Origin: JAFDZV01 sp048594725
GTDB taxonomy: Bacteria > Bacteroidota > Ignavibacteria > OLB7
DNA: 64,000 nt
Assembly: GCA_048594725.1 (NCBI GenBank)
Contig: JBMDXA010000091.1
Coordinates: 1 to 64,000 of the forward strand
Direction: 5' to 3'
Part shown: one piece after another, positions 21,201 to 27,861 of the stretch
Layout of the letters: the number at the start of each line of letters is the position of its first letter
Numbering within the stretch: the stretch's first letter is position 1
The notes under the pieces: model-generated
Told to the model about the DNA's origin: nothing
Databases searched by the model: none
The model's input: only the letters and a program-made list of their open reading frames with translations
Made by a program: the position numbers and the translations under genes

Positions 21201-22896
21201 CCTCGAACGGCCGTACCTGGGAATTGTTCGCCGGGAAGGCATCCGAGGCAAGCGTTATCGAGACGGTAGCGGAGTAGCGCGCGATCGAATCGATCGAGGT
21301 CTGCAGGAAGTTGACCGTGGTATACGCCCCTGCGGCCAGCGATGCGATGGTCTGGGAGTTCGTATACACCTGGTTGCCGGAGCTGTCCCTGATAGTACAG
21401 GTTACCGACAGGGCCGACTGGGAACTGGTCCCGATATTCTTGAAGGTTGCCGATGGAGTGAACGCCGACGATGTTGCCAGCCGCCCGCCCGGGGTGGGCA
21501 CGTTGATCGTCGAGACCGCCACATCGTTGGCGGCGGAATTTTCCAGGAGGCTGATGCAGGATGCCATCTCCGCCTTGCTGCGAACCAGATCCGCAACGCG
21601 CGGGTGCATATACAGCTGGGTGCCGAACTGCGTCAGGTGGCAGTAGCTCATGATCGTTCCCACGCGCGGCCGCGTGGAGGAGAAGCAGGTCCCCTCGGCG
21701 GTGTAGCAGGAATCGATCGCCGGCTCCCACAGGCAGCTATGGGTGTGCGGGGAGCCGAAGTTGTGTCCCGTCTCGTGTGCGGTCACATCGGTATCCCACA
21801 CGTAGGCCGTGGAGGGATAGGTGACGTTGTTGTTCATGCCGAGGACCGCGTAGCCGGTCGAGGAGGAACAGAGCACGTTCACATAGGCGATGCCGCCGCC
21901 GATGGAGCTGGTGGACATCAGCTGCGCCACGGTGCGGCTGACGCCGTTCATATTGGCGTTCCAGTAGTTCCGGAACTGGCTCAGAAGAATGCTGCTGGTG
22001 GAGCCGGGGTAGGGATCGCCGCCGGTCCAGACACGGAGGTAGGGAACCTGAAGTGCCACATTGACGTCGCGCTGGTAGATCGCCGAAGCGGCCCCCATCA
22101 CGGTCAGGGCGTAGTGCATCGCACGGGAGAGATTGCGGTTGTGCGCGGCATAGAAGGCGGAATCCCCTTCAAGAGCGATCTGCGCCACCAGCATATCGTT
22201 CCCCTGGACCCTGCGGGAACTCTTGCTGGAGCGTTTCGCTTCCTTGAAGACCTGATCCACCGCCGGCTGATACTCCGGCAGATCCTCGGCGCCGCATCCC
22301 CAGTGTCCGGCGCCCCCGAGCATGCCGTTGCGCATAAGCGCATCGAACTCGTCATAGATCGCCATCGTCGCGCTCTGCCCGTCTTGAATCGACAGAGGAG
22401 CGATGGTATAGCGGCGGATGCCTTCGTTGCCGGAGGGGATCTCGATATAGCCGGTGCAGTAATCGCGGAAGAGCGCCAGGTAGACGAAGGAGCCGGGGAT
22501 CTCCTTGACCGAGCCCGTGTAGAACAGGGCGCGCGGCAGATCCACGACGAGGTCTCCCTTGGCGGTTCCCGCAACAACGCGTGCGCCGGGGCTGAGGACG
22601 TCGAATCGTTTAAGGGCGAGGGTCCCCTGCTGCCGATTGTTCAATTGAACACGATCGACAAGAATCGTGGGGTGATTCGCGAGCGAAACCTGGTCGAATA
22701 CGGCCGGGTTGATCGAAAAGAACGTTGCCGATGCCGGGATGGGCTTGTTGAACGATGGACGCCGTTCAGTGCGAAAAAGTTCGCCGAATGAAGCATCCCG
22801 GCTGATCGTTGCGATGTCCCTGGTAGTCTGCGAGCGCAGCACCCCTTGAGGTAAGGCAAGGGCAATTAGGGACAGTACGAGCAGTACATGTCTCAT
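9283..22896 (-). CDS. giant T9SS-exported metzincin protease with 41 Ig-like repeats (paralogue 2)
   Basis: About 4537 residues from the ATG at 22896; this start (MRHVLLVLSLIALALPQG) gives a clean signal peptide and matches the MRQ and MRY starts of the paralogues, so nine upstream in-frame codons are left out. Domains: propeptide region; reprolysin-like protease with HETGHNFGSPH starting at His374 and Met-turn TIMSYC; CARDB-like domain; seven SBBP-type propeller repeats at about 671-1100 (each opening with WA/WS/WV plus GG and containing VDxxGNVYVAG); Kre9/KNH-like domain; FN3 domain; second Kre9-like domain; 41 Ig-like repeats of 73 residues at about 1379-4371; spacer; T9SS sorting domain (TPNPATESFTVEL, ending KVMVKQ). 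Nearly every repeat has a Cys in FCxGG/E and one in NGC, probably one disulfide each. Inferred: a very long cell-surface fibre carrying a protease at its tip. Confidence 0.92.
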   Translation of the reverse strand: MRHVLLVLSLIALALPQGVLRSQTTRDIATISRDASFGELFRTERRPSFNKPIPASATFFSINPAVFDQVSLANHPTILVDRVQLNNRQQGTLALKRFDVLSPGARVVAGTAKGDLVVDLPRALFYTGSVKEIPGSFVYLALFRDYCTGYIEIPSGNEGIRRYTIAPLSIQDGQSATMAIYDEFDALMRNGMLGGAGHWGCGAEDLPEYQPAVDQVFKEAKRSSKSSRRVQGNDMLVAQIALEGDSAFYAAHNRNLSRAMHYALTVMGAASAIYQRDVNVALQVPYLRVWTGGDPYPGSTSSILLSQFRNYWNANMNGVSRTVAQLMSTSSIGGGIAYVNVLCSSSTGYAVLGMNNNVTYPSTAYVWDTDVTAHETGHNFGSPHTHSCLWEPAIDSCYTAEGTCFSSTRPRVGTIMSYCHLTQFGTQLYMHPRVADLVRSKAEMASCISLLENSAANDVAVSTINVPTPGGRLATSSAFTPSATFKNIGTSSQSALSVTCTIRDSSGNQVYTNSQTIASLAAGAYTTVNFLQTSIDSIARYSATVSITLASDAFPANNSQVRPFEVVASTSGTLTLLGPNTATAFRAGAVTPITWSFSGSISSLRIDFSADDGASWSTVATNVTPASGTLNWTVPAIATSGGRIRISDRENSATADISDAAFSIVTLPLGWQWARAAGGPREDAARALALDTRGNLLVAGTFNDSIRFGSTTLTATGATDAFLAKFSPGGSLLWARQIAGSGNDSALAVAVDANNNVLVAGGFFSTVSFGSTSLTSAGDQDLFVARYDADGTLLWAQKGGGTGRDQARGVDADASGNAVVAGLFSNTATFGSTSLSSSGSTDIFAAKYAAASGAVQWAQKGGGSEADEANAIAVDGSGNVYVAGKFKGSATIATTALASAGGEDGFVGKYNSSGAGQWSASYGGSDGDDGRGVRTDGSGNVYVAGTITGTVQYGTVYATSAGGRDMALAKYNSSGTVQWVRTAGSTDDDYAGGLASDGSNNLYLAGHFQGTLRTGNLSTTSAGGSDVMIAKFAADGTVAWLRNGGGARAEEAYGIAVNSNGDHGFVGGAFSYLSSSQPSIFGTDTLRGAGGNDAMMMRIGMFKVTSPREGDSWSPGTSQNITWSISGPSAVKIEYSTNSGSTWSTIIASTANDGSHAWTLPSTPATQVMVRVSDADSPSLYGQATSGTFAIGGLAAPTGVAALSYNAAVHVTWTGSTSDGITGYGIYRGSTADNMSRIGTVATAIRIYRDSSVTNCTDYVYGVKALAGSAESPMSNTAAARPSAPGTITVTAPTANERIAANSSRAIAWSWTGCFAETKIEYSTNSGSSWVSITDQTANNGSYSWQVPNISSTRALLRVSDRQNSAVLDVSDTFSICNMPAITVSGALSFCEGGSTLLGAPAGFTSYLWSNGATTREITVTSAGSYSVTVTDAGGCSGTSAAVNVVRNTRPAPAVTAGGPTTFCQGGNVTLTAPAGFVNYLWSNGATTRAITVTSAGSYSVTTTDANGCSGSSAATSVTVNANPAPTVAAGGPTTFCQGESVTLSAPTGYTSYRWSNGATTREITVTAAGSYTVTVTNSSGCSGTSAATAVTVNTTPTPTISANGPTTFCQGGNVTLSAPTGFSSYRWSNGATTREITVTATGSFTVTVTGSNGCSGVSAATAVTVNATPAPAITPNGPTSFCEGGSVVLAAPAGFASYRWSNGATSHEITVTATGNFTVTVADANGCSGTSAATAVTVNTMLTPTISASGPTTFCQGESVTLSAPAGYASYLWSNGATAREITVSATGSFTVTVNDGNGCSGTSAATAVTVNARPTPAITPNGPTTFCQGGNVILSAPTGYASYRWSNGATTREITVTATGSFTVTATDANGCSGTSTATAVTVNATPAPAISANGPTTFCEGGSVVLAAPAGFASYRWSNGATTREITVTATGNFTVTVTDANGCSGVSAATAVTVNTMLTPTISASGPTTFCQGENVTLSAPAGYTTYRWSNGATTREITVSTAGNFTVTVSDANGCSGVSAATAVTVNAKPAPTISANGPTTFCEGGSVVLSAPTGYSSYRWSNGATTREITVTATGNFTVTVTDANGCSGTSAATAVTVNTMLTPTITADGPTTFCQGEDVTLSAPAGYSSYRWSNGATTREITVTATGSFTVTVNDGNGCSGTSAATAVTVNARPTPATTPNGPTTFCQGGNVILSAPTGFSSYRWSNGATTREITVTATGSFTVTVTDANGCAGVSAATAVTVNATPTPTISANGPTTFCEGGSVVLSAPTGFSSYRWSNGATTREITITATGNFTVTVADANGCSGTSAATAVTVNATPTPTISANGPTTFCQGENVTLSAPTGYTSYRWSNGATTREITVSTTGNFTVTVADANGCSGTSAATAVTVNTRPAPAISASGPTSICQGESVTLSAPAGYASYRWSNGATSREIIVTATGNFTVTVADANGCSGTSAATAVTVHTMPNPTITADGPLTFCLGEQVTLSAPAGYASYRWSNGATTREITVSASGTFTVTATNSESCTGTSPEVVVTVRTRPTPIISANGPTTFCLGENVTLSAPAGFASYRWSNGATTREITVTQSASLIVTVTDANGCTGVSIPTVVVAHAVPAPAITADGPTSFCEGGTVVLAAPAGFTSYRWSNGATTREITVSTAGNFTVTVTDANGCSGTSAATLVTINPKPTPAISANGPTTFCQGGNVTLSAPTGFSSYRWSNGATTREITVTATGSFTVTATDANGCSGTSSATAVTVNATPAPAISANGPTTFCEGGSVVLAAPAGFASYRWSNGATTREITVTATGNFTVTVTDANGCSGVSAATAVTVNTMLTPTIAASGPTTFCQGENVTLSAPAGYTSYRWSNGATTREITVSASGSFTVSVSDANGCEGISTATAVTVNARPAPAITAGGPTTFCQGESVTLSAPAGFAGYRWSNGATTREITVSTAGSFTVTVTDANGCSGVSAATAVTVNAKPTPAISANGPTTFCQGESVTLSAPAGFSTYRWSNGATTREITVTATGSFTVTVTDANGCSGTSAATAVTVNAKPAPAISANGPTTFCQGEDVTLSAPAGFASYRWSNGATTREITVTATGTFTVTVSDANGCSGTSAATAVTVNAKPAPVISAGGPTTFCEGGNVTLSAPAGFTGYRWSNGATSREITVAQSGTFTVTVTNASNCSGTSPEVVVTMHTRPTPAISAGGPTTFCEGDEVTLSAPAGFASYRWSNGATTRQITVAQSSSLTVTVTDDNGCSGTSAPMVVVANRKPSPAITADGPTAFCEGGQVTLSAPAGFASYRWSNGATTREITVAQSGTFTVTVVDANGCSGIAPEMVVTMHPKPAPAITADGPTTFCQGEDVTLSAPAGYNSYRWSNGATSREITVSTNGSFTVTVTNANGCSGVSAPTLVTVHSTPRPAITAAGPTSFCEGESVTLSAPAGYRAYRWSNGATSREITVTATGSFTVTVTDANGCNGTSEAIAVTMYVRPQPSITAGGPTTFCEGGSVVLSAPAGHSTYRWSNGATSQQITVAQSGNYSVTVADDNGCNGTSTAITVTVNPKPQPVISANGPTTFCQGESVTLSAPAGFTSYNWSTGETSREITVDRSGHYFVTVGNASGCSNSSSTVVVVVHARPQPVISAGGPTSFCEGGNVTLTAAAGFASYRWSNGATTREITVDRSGEYTVTVSDANGCSGVSANMVVRVFDKPQPAITAGGPTTFCEGGNVTLAAPAGFTSYRWSNGASGREIRVQEAGSYAVTVTDGNGCTGVSAPVTVKVNQRPRPTITTGGPTSFCQGESVTLTAPAGFAGYRWSDGQSTRQITATQSGEYTVTVTDANGCEGTSPAVTVRTNATPRPTISADGPTTICKDGNVTLTASAGFAGYRWSNGATTRQITISAAGNYTVTVTDSNGCSGTSAATQVTVNPLPKPSITLAGPASICDGEQARLQAPAGFASYRWSNGATTREITVGESGSYTVTVTDFNGCSGSSEAVRITVNAKPVPSITANGPATLCNGGRVTLSAPIGFADYRWSNGATSRQIEVTEAGDYTVTVTNVHGCSGTSEVFTLRISPAPMPTISASDLTNFCEGGKVTLSATAGYRSYRWSNGATSREITVSKSGTFSVIVTDSNGCSGTSPQMTVTVTAKPQPIITASGPTSICSGGSVTLSAPAGFATYLWSNGATSREIVVNRSGLYSVKVATASGCSGTSNVMPVLVTDKLLPIIGTDGPLTFHKGGRITLSAPAGYDSYQWSSGERTRQITVSKSGTFSVTVSNSNGCTGTSEPVAIQVVPRSQPYIIVEGPTKLCPHQTVTLAAPAGYRSYYWSNGENTRTIVVDREGQYSVMTVDEEGMEGTSDTMAIGSSSAPVKPEIIRLENGSLLSCSIEASAYRWYRNNEPLEDGTERTYRVTVNGNYSVQAFNDGGCDAKSDPERVTIGTISGITGIRSENGSAVAVTPNPATESFTVELRAKVSGEIHLALTDMSGRAVLQFTDSYEGTGYRRTMDVTTLSSGIYLLEIRSGNDVWKQKVMVKQ
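9782..18760 (-). repeat. 41 x 219-bp in-frame tandem repeat
   Basis: The stretch equals 41 x 219 bases (8979 bp). Consensus elements per unit are P-x-P-x-I-x-x-x-GPTTFC, then VTLSAPAGFxSYRWSNG, ATTREITV, then FTVTVTDANGCSG and SAATAVTVN. Units 3-24, counted from the N-terminal end, are highly uniform; units 33-41 are clearly diverged. Unit 40 has lost its first Cys (FHKGG) and unit 41 its second (EGMEG). Higher-order copies are present: units 5-9 resemble 10-14, and 7-9 resemble 19-21. Confidence 0.93.
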
Positions 22897-22915
22897 AAAT
22901 TGGGCTGGGATTTTC

Positions 22916-22932
22916 GGCTGCATTGCACAGCC
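22916..22932 (-). promoter_or_regulatory. leader hairpin of the giant protease gene
   Basis: GGCTG (22916-22920) pairs with CAGCC (22928-22932) around a 7-base loop, 20 bases before the start codon. Short, and significant mainly because both paralogues have a leader hairpin at a similar distance. Confidence 0.3.
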
Positions 22933-23389
22933 AAGTGGTATGGGTTGGACCGTTTACTCAGGTGCTGAAACAGGCGCCTGAATCGTTTCTCAAAAGACCG
23001 GACGAAACGGAAGTTTGAAGCTCGAGGAAACGAACCCCGGACGGGTGGAACTGCATATGCAAGCCTCTGGACAAGGTGCCGTATGCGTGCTTCAAGGATA
23101 AGGAAGCGATGTTCCCGCGGCAGCCGGCTTCTGGAAAACCGGCTGCTGTTCGGGGCAGGGCAAATATATGCTCATGGTTATTGCGACGCATGAGTTTTTT
23201 TGCGTGCGATCCAGAAAATAACGTCGTGATTAAATGCGACCGGACGAGGGTGTTGTAAACAACTTTCAGGCCATACCGGGCTGAAGTATTTATGGCAATA
23301 GGTGAGATCATCGGCCTGAATATCCTCCGTTTCTTATGGTTCGCACATGCAGGGAGGCCTGGGGTGGGGGCCATGCAATGGCAGAGGTG
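22933..23389. other. intergenic region with one inverted repeat
   Basis: About 450 bases between paralogues 2 and 3. The only structure I can support is GCAGCCGG (23120-23127) with CCGGCTGC (23139-23146), an 8-bp stem with an 11-base loop. The stretch 23161-23300 is AT-richer than its surroundings. No convincing gene. Confidence 0.5.
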
Positions 23390-23425
23390 ATAGGGATGGC
23401 AGGCAGGGTATCCGGCCATCCCTAT
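23390..23425 (-). terminator. gene-end hairpin of protease gene 3 (no U-tract)
   Basis: ATAGGGATGG (23390-23399) pairs with CCATCCCTAT (23416-23425), a perfect 10-bp stem starting 25 bases beyond the stop codon. No run of U follows on the minus strand, so it may need Rho or act in mRNA stability instead. Confidence 0.5.
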
Positions 23426-23450
23426 TTCTATCATGTTCCGGCCACGATGC

Positions 23451-26400
23451 TTATTGCTTCACGACCTTCTGATTCCACACGGTTTTTCCCGCATGAATTT
23501 CCAGCAGGTAAATGCCGGACGGCAAGCTGGTGATATCCATTTCTCTCCGATATGTGCCGCGCGCATGAATCTCGCCGGCACGCAATACTTCGCGTCCCGC
23601 CATATCGCGTACGATAAGCCGTAGCTCGCCCGGTTCCGGCAGCTCCAGTTCCACCATGAAAGTGCCCATGGTTGGGTTCGGCTGGAGTACGGGGACCGAT
23701 TCGGCGATGCGGGATGATCCGGTGACACCGGAAGCTATTCGGACGGGAAGTGGATCGGATAAAACAGAGCAGCCAGTGCCGCTGAACACCATAACGGTAT
23801 AAGCGCCATCAAGGTTAGCAGTGAAGCTGCGCTCGGTTGCTCCGGCTATCTCCTCTCCGTTGCGGAACCACTGGTAGGATTCCCCTTCCACCGAGGAGCT
23901 GAGAATCAGGGTGGCCGGCTGGCGGATCACCTCCGGCCTTGCCGGTGCGGCATAGACCTGGGCGGTGTTGGAGGGGAACGATTCACGCTGGTTGACCAGC
24001 GCACGCACGTGGTAGAAATAGTCGGTGCAGAGGGTTACCGAGCCGTCGGTGTATTCCAGCACCTCCTTCTCGACCGTGGCGATACGGGTCACCTCTTCGC
24101 CGTTCATCCCCCGGTACAGCGCATAGCCGGTGATCTCCTGGCTTGAGGAGGGCTCCCAGATAAGATGTGCTGCCCCGTGCAGTGCCGATCCGCGCAGATT
24201 GACCGCTGGCGCCACCGTGGCCGAGGAGGAGCTTATCACCGCAAAGGTGCCGCTCTGCGCCTCGCCGTAGATCGATGGATTATCCGCATCGGTAACACGG
24301 ATCAGACCCTGCACGCAGGGGGTATCCGGCGTCCAGTTATACACCCCGTTGTTGGGGGCGGTGCCGGCCAGGGTGGTCCAGCTGGTGCCGTTGTCGCCCG
24401 AATATTCTATCCGGACGTTGTTGGCTGTGGTGCCGGTCCAGGTGATGTTCCTGGGCGTTCCGGCCATCAGCAGCTCCCCTTCCGACGGGGTTACCGTCTT
24501 GAACATGCCGATACGTGCCACCATGCCGTCGTTCATGCCTGCGCCGCTCAGCCTGTCCTCCCCGTAGATGCTCGGCTGGTCCGAGGGGGGAGCAAAGCCG
24601 TAGCGTCCCACCACAAAGCCGTTCTCGCCGCTGGCGGCAATGGCAATGCCTCCCGCCTCCTCGTCTCGTGCTCCGCCCCCGCGCCGGGCCCACTGCACCA
24701 GCCCGTCGGTGCCATACTTGGCGAAGAAGATATCGCTGCCGCCACTGCTGCTCAGCTCCAGCTGGGCGATGGTGAACTGGTTGCGGAACGTTCCGGCCAC
24801 ATAGCAGTTGCCGAACGCGTCGATGGCGAGCTCGGTGGCCGCATCATCGCCGCTGCCGCCGGCGGTGCGTGCCCACTGCACGGTGCCCACCGCATTGTAG
24901 CGGGCGATGAACATATCGCGCCCGCCGCTGCTGCTGGCGAAGAAGTTGCCGAAGTTCACGGTGCCAGCGAGCGATCCGCTCATCGTGGCGTTCCCGGTCC
25001 TGTCCGCCACCACCGCCGAGGCCTCATCGTTCTCGGGACCCCCTGCAACCGCGCCCCACGCCGTGGTGCCGTTCGCGTTGAACTTCGCCAGGAACGCATC
25101 GCTTCCGCCTGCGCTCGTGATGGTTCCCGATCCCACGCTCATCGAGCTACGGAACCGGCCCGCCACATAGCTGCCGCCGTAGCTATCTGTCGCGATGCCG
25201 TTGCCGGCATCATCCTCGGCGCCTCCAAGACGGGCACTCCACGCGAGGGCTCCTGCCGGGGCGTAGCGGACCACGAAGATGTCGGTGCCCCCGGCGGAGA
25301 CCAGGCTGCTGGTGCCGAACGAGGCGTTTCCGGTGAACATGCCGGTGGCAAGCACATTGCCGTTGGTATCCACGGCCACGCCATAGGCCATATCGGCGGA
25401 GCCGCCGCCGCCACGCTGCCCCCAGAGCGGGTTCCCGTTCGGATCATACTTCGCGATAAAGGCATCGGTGCCGCCGGCGCTGGTAAGCGCTGTGGAGCCG
25501 ATGGTAATGCTGCTGGAGAATCCGCCGGCCAGATGAACGTTCCCCACGCCATCCAGTGCTATTGCCGTTGCGCTGTCGGGGCCGATGCCGCCGATCTGGC
25601 GCGCCCACTGGAGCGTTCCGCCGGCGTTGTACTTCGCCAGATAGACATCGGTGCTTCCCCGGCTGGACATCCGCGTGGCGCCAAGGCGTATCGAATCGGA
25701 GAAGGTGCCGGTGATATAGACGTTATCGTCGCGGTCGATCGCCACTCCGCGCGCCTCATCCTCCATCCTTCCCCCTATCGATCGTGCCCACTGCCACTCC
25801 AGCGGCAGCGTAACGACGGTAAAGGCCTGATCGCTCTGATCGGCCACCGAGGCGTTATCGCGATCGCTGATCCTGATCCGCCCGCGCGTGGTTGCCACCG
25901 CCGGTACCGTCCAGGTATAGATCTTCCCTCCGGTGTTCGCCGTCAGCTCGGTCTTCACCGTCTGCCAGGTCATCCCGTCGTCGGCGGAGAAATCGATCCG
26001 CAGAGCGGTGATGGTGCCGGTGTAGTTCCAGGCGATCGTCGCGGTGCTGCCGGAACGGAGCACCGTGAAATCGTTCGGGGCAAGGAGTGTGATGGACGCG
26101 GCCGAGCTTGCCACGGTCTCGAACGGCCGGGCCAGCGTGTTGTTCTGCGGATTCGCATCGGTGAGGGGCGTTATCGTAACCGTGGCGTTGCAGCGGGCCA
26201 CGGCCTGGATGGAGGTGGATGCGAAGGTCACCGTAACCGATTCGCCAGGCTGCAGAACCGGAATCGTCCGGGTATTGTCGTAGAGCTTGGCGCCGGCGCT
26301 GTCGCGGATCACGAAGGTGACCGGGACCAGAAGCTGTACCACGGTGCCGGTGTTCCTGAAGCTTGCCGTGGGGGTGAACTGCGTGTTGGTAACCACCTTG

Positions 26401-27827
26401 CCGCCGGGGACCGGAACGGTGATGCCGATGGCCGCAACATCGTGGGTCACCGGGTTCTCCAGCGGCACCACGCAGGGAAACGCCTCCGCCTTGCTTCTGA
26501 TGAGCGCGGCCACGCGGGGGTGGAAATACAGCTGGGTGCCGAACTGCGTAAGATGGCAGTAGCTCATGATGCTTCCCACGCGGGGCTTGGTGGAGCTGAA
26601 GCAATTGCCGCTCTCGGCCGCGTAGCAGGAGTCGATCGCCGGTGCCCAGGCGCAGCTATGGGTATGTGCCGAGCCGAAGTTGTGCCCCAGTTCGTGCGAG
26701 ACCACATCGACATCCCATGCATAGGATGTGCTCGGAAAGACTATGTTATTACCCAGGCCGATGGCCGCATAGCCCGATGCCGGGGCGCACAGCGTGTTGA
26801 CATAGGCGATGCCGCCGCCGATCGACTTGGTGGAGAAGAGATGGGCTACCGCTCTGTTGACCGTGCCCATGTTGTTCGCCCAGTAGGTGCGCATCTGCCC
26901 GAGAAGCGTGCTGCTGGTGGTGCCGGGATAGGGATCGGAGCCGGTCCAGACGCGCAGGTACGACACCTGGAGGGCGACGTTGAGATCGCGCTGGTAGATG
27001 GCCGATACCGCCCCGGTCACCGTCAGTGCGTACGTGACCGAGCGTGCAAGGCTGCGTCCGTGCGCCGCGTAATACTCCGCATCGCAATCGATCGCCATCT
27101 GCGCCACCAGCGGTTTGTTGCCCTGGAGGCTTTTCTCCGCCTCTGTCAGACGGCCGTATTCCTTGAACGAGCGCATAATCCCCTGCTCGTACTCCGGCAG
27201 CTCCTCGGCGCCGCACTCCCAGTGCCAGGGGCTCTGCCCGGTCTTCCTCTCGGCCGCCTGGAGCGCCTCGCGCTCGTTGTATGCCACCATCACCGACGGC
27301 GTCCCCTCGTTGATGCTCAGGGGCGCGAACGTGATGCGGCGGGAGGTGCCGTCATCGGAGACGGGGCGATCGATATAGCCGGAGCAGTAGTCGCGGAAGA
27401 CTGCCAGGTAGACGAAGGAGCCCGGAAGTTCGGCCACGGTACCGCTCAGGAAGATGCTCTGGGGGAGTTCGGCCGGACGATCGCCCGTCTGCGTGCCGGC
27501 TACTACTGCGCCGCCCGGGGCCAGTACATTGAAGCGGCGGAGCTGGAACGTCCCGGTGGTGCCGCCGGGGAGCCGCACCCCTTCCAGGGTGACGGAGGTA
27601 CCCGGCAGCTCTGCAAGGCGCTCGAACGCGGCGGGATCGATTCGGAAGAATGCTGATGACGGAGGGATTTCATCCCCTCTCTGTGCGGGCGCTCCCGGAT
27701 GTGCGGTGAACAGTCCGTTGAAAGACGTTGCACCATCGGACGACCGTGGATCGTTCTGCTGCGCATGGGCGGAATGCAACAGCATGAATGCACTCAGTAC
27801 TATACCAAGTAGCCAGGTATATCTCAT
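23451..27827 (-). CDS. T9SS-exported metzincin protease with beta-propeller, no Ig repeat array (paralogue 3)
   Basis: A 1458-residue paralogue of the two preceding proteases. Signal peptide (MRYTWLLGIVLSAFMLLHS), propeptide region (PSSAFFRIDPAAFERL), reprolysin-like domain with HELGHNFGSAH starting at His378 and Met-turn SIMSYC, CARDB-like domain, seven SBBP propeller repeats at about 678-1110 (for example WARSIGG, WARQIGG, WGQRGGG), Kre9/KNH-like domain, FN3 domain (ITGYALYRG), one divergent Ig-like domain (YQWFRNGEEI), and a T9SS sorting domain (QPNPTMGTFMVEL, ending KVVKQ). Where paralogue 2 has 41 Ig repeats this protein has none of that type. Inferred secreted or surface-attached protease. 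Confidence 0.92.
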   Translation of the reverse strand: MRYTWLLGIVLSAFMLLHSAHAQQNDPRSSDGATSFNGLFTAHPGAPAQRGDEIPPSSAFFRIDPAAFERLAELPGTSVTLEGVRLPGGTTGTFQLRRFNVLAPGGAVVAGTQTGDRPAELPQSIFLSGTVAELPGSFVYLAVFRDYCSGYIDRPVSDDGTSRRITFAPLSINEGTPSVMVAYNEREALQAAERKTGQSPWHWECGAEELPEYEQGIMRSFKEYGRLTEAEKSLQGNKPLVAQMAIDCDAEYYAAHGRSLARSVTYALTVTGAVSAIYQRDLNVALQVSYLRVWTGSDPYPGTTSSTLLGQMRTYWANNMGTVNRAVAHLFSTKSIGGGIAYVNTLCAPASGYAAIGLGNNIVFPSTSYAWDVDVVSHELGHNFGSAHTHSCAWAPAIDSCYAAESGNCFSSTKPRVGSIMSYCHLTQFGTQLYFHPRVAALIRSKAEAFPCVVPLENPVTHDVAAIGITVPVPGGKVVTNTQFTPTASFRNTGTVVQLLVPVTFVIRDSAGAKLYDNTRTIPVLQPGESVTVTFASTSIQAVARCNATVTITPLTDANPQNNTLARPFETVASSAASITLLAPNDFTVLRSGSTATIAWNYTGTITALRIDFSADDGMTWQTVKTELTANTGGKIYTWTVPAVATTRGRIRISDRDNASVADQSDQAFTVVTLPLEWQWARSIGGRMEDEARGVAIDRDDNVYITGTFSDSIRLGATRMSSRGSTDVYLAKYNAGGTLQWARQIGGIGPDSATAIALDGVGNVHLAGGFSSSITIGSTALTSAGGTDAFIAKYDPNGNPLWGQRGGGGSADMAYGVAVDTNGNVLATGMFTGNASFGTSSLVSAGGTDIFVVRYAPAGALAWSARLGGAEDDAGNGIATDSYGGSYVAGRFRSSMSVGSGTITSAGGSDAFLAKFNANGTTAWGAVAGGPENDEASAVVADRTGNATMSGSLAGTVNFGNFFASSSGGRDMFIARYNAVGTVQWARTAGGSGDDAATELAIDAFGNCYVAGTFRNQFTIAQLELSSSGGSDIFFAKYGTDGLVQWARRGGGARDEEAGGIAIAASGENGFVVGRYGFAPPSDQPSIYGEDRLSGAGMNDGMVARIGMFKTVTPSEGELLMAGTPRNITWTGTTANNVRIEYSGDNGTSWTTLAGTAPNNGVYNWTPDTPCVQGLIRVTDADNPSIYGEAQSGTFAVISSSSATVAPAVNLRGSALHGAAHLIWEPSSSQEITGYALYRGMNGEEVTRIATVEKEVLEYTDGSVTLCTDYFYHVRALVNQRESFPSNTAQVYAAPARPEVIRQPATLILSSSVEGESYQWFRNGEEIAGATERSFTANLDGAYTVMVFSGTGCSVLSDPLPVRIASGVTGSSRIAESVPVLQPNPTMGTFMVELELPEPGELRLIVRDMAGREVLRAGEIHARGTYRREMDITSLPSGIYLLEIHAGKTVWNQKVVKQ

Positions 27828-27844
27828 AGTCTACGCGATGTTAT

Positions 27845-27861
27845 AGTCGCTTTCTGCGACT
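27845..27861 (-). promoter_or_regulatory. leader hairpin of protease gene 3
   Basis: AGTCGC-TTTCT-GCGACT, a perfect 6-bp stem with a pentaloop, 18 bases before the start codon. It could influence translation initiation, since no Shine-Dalgarno sequence is visible. Confidence 0.4.

Noticed and set aside
19708..22791. A 1027-codon plus-strand frame opposite the propeller and protease part
   Set aside because: The minus strand encodes clear protease and propeller domains; the antisense frame is open because of high GC content.
24165..27656. A 1163-codon plus-strand frame opposite protease gene 3
   Set aside because: Same reason: antisense shadow of a well-supported secreted protease; no domain recognised.
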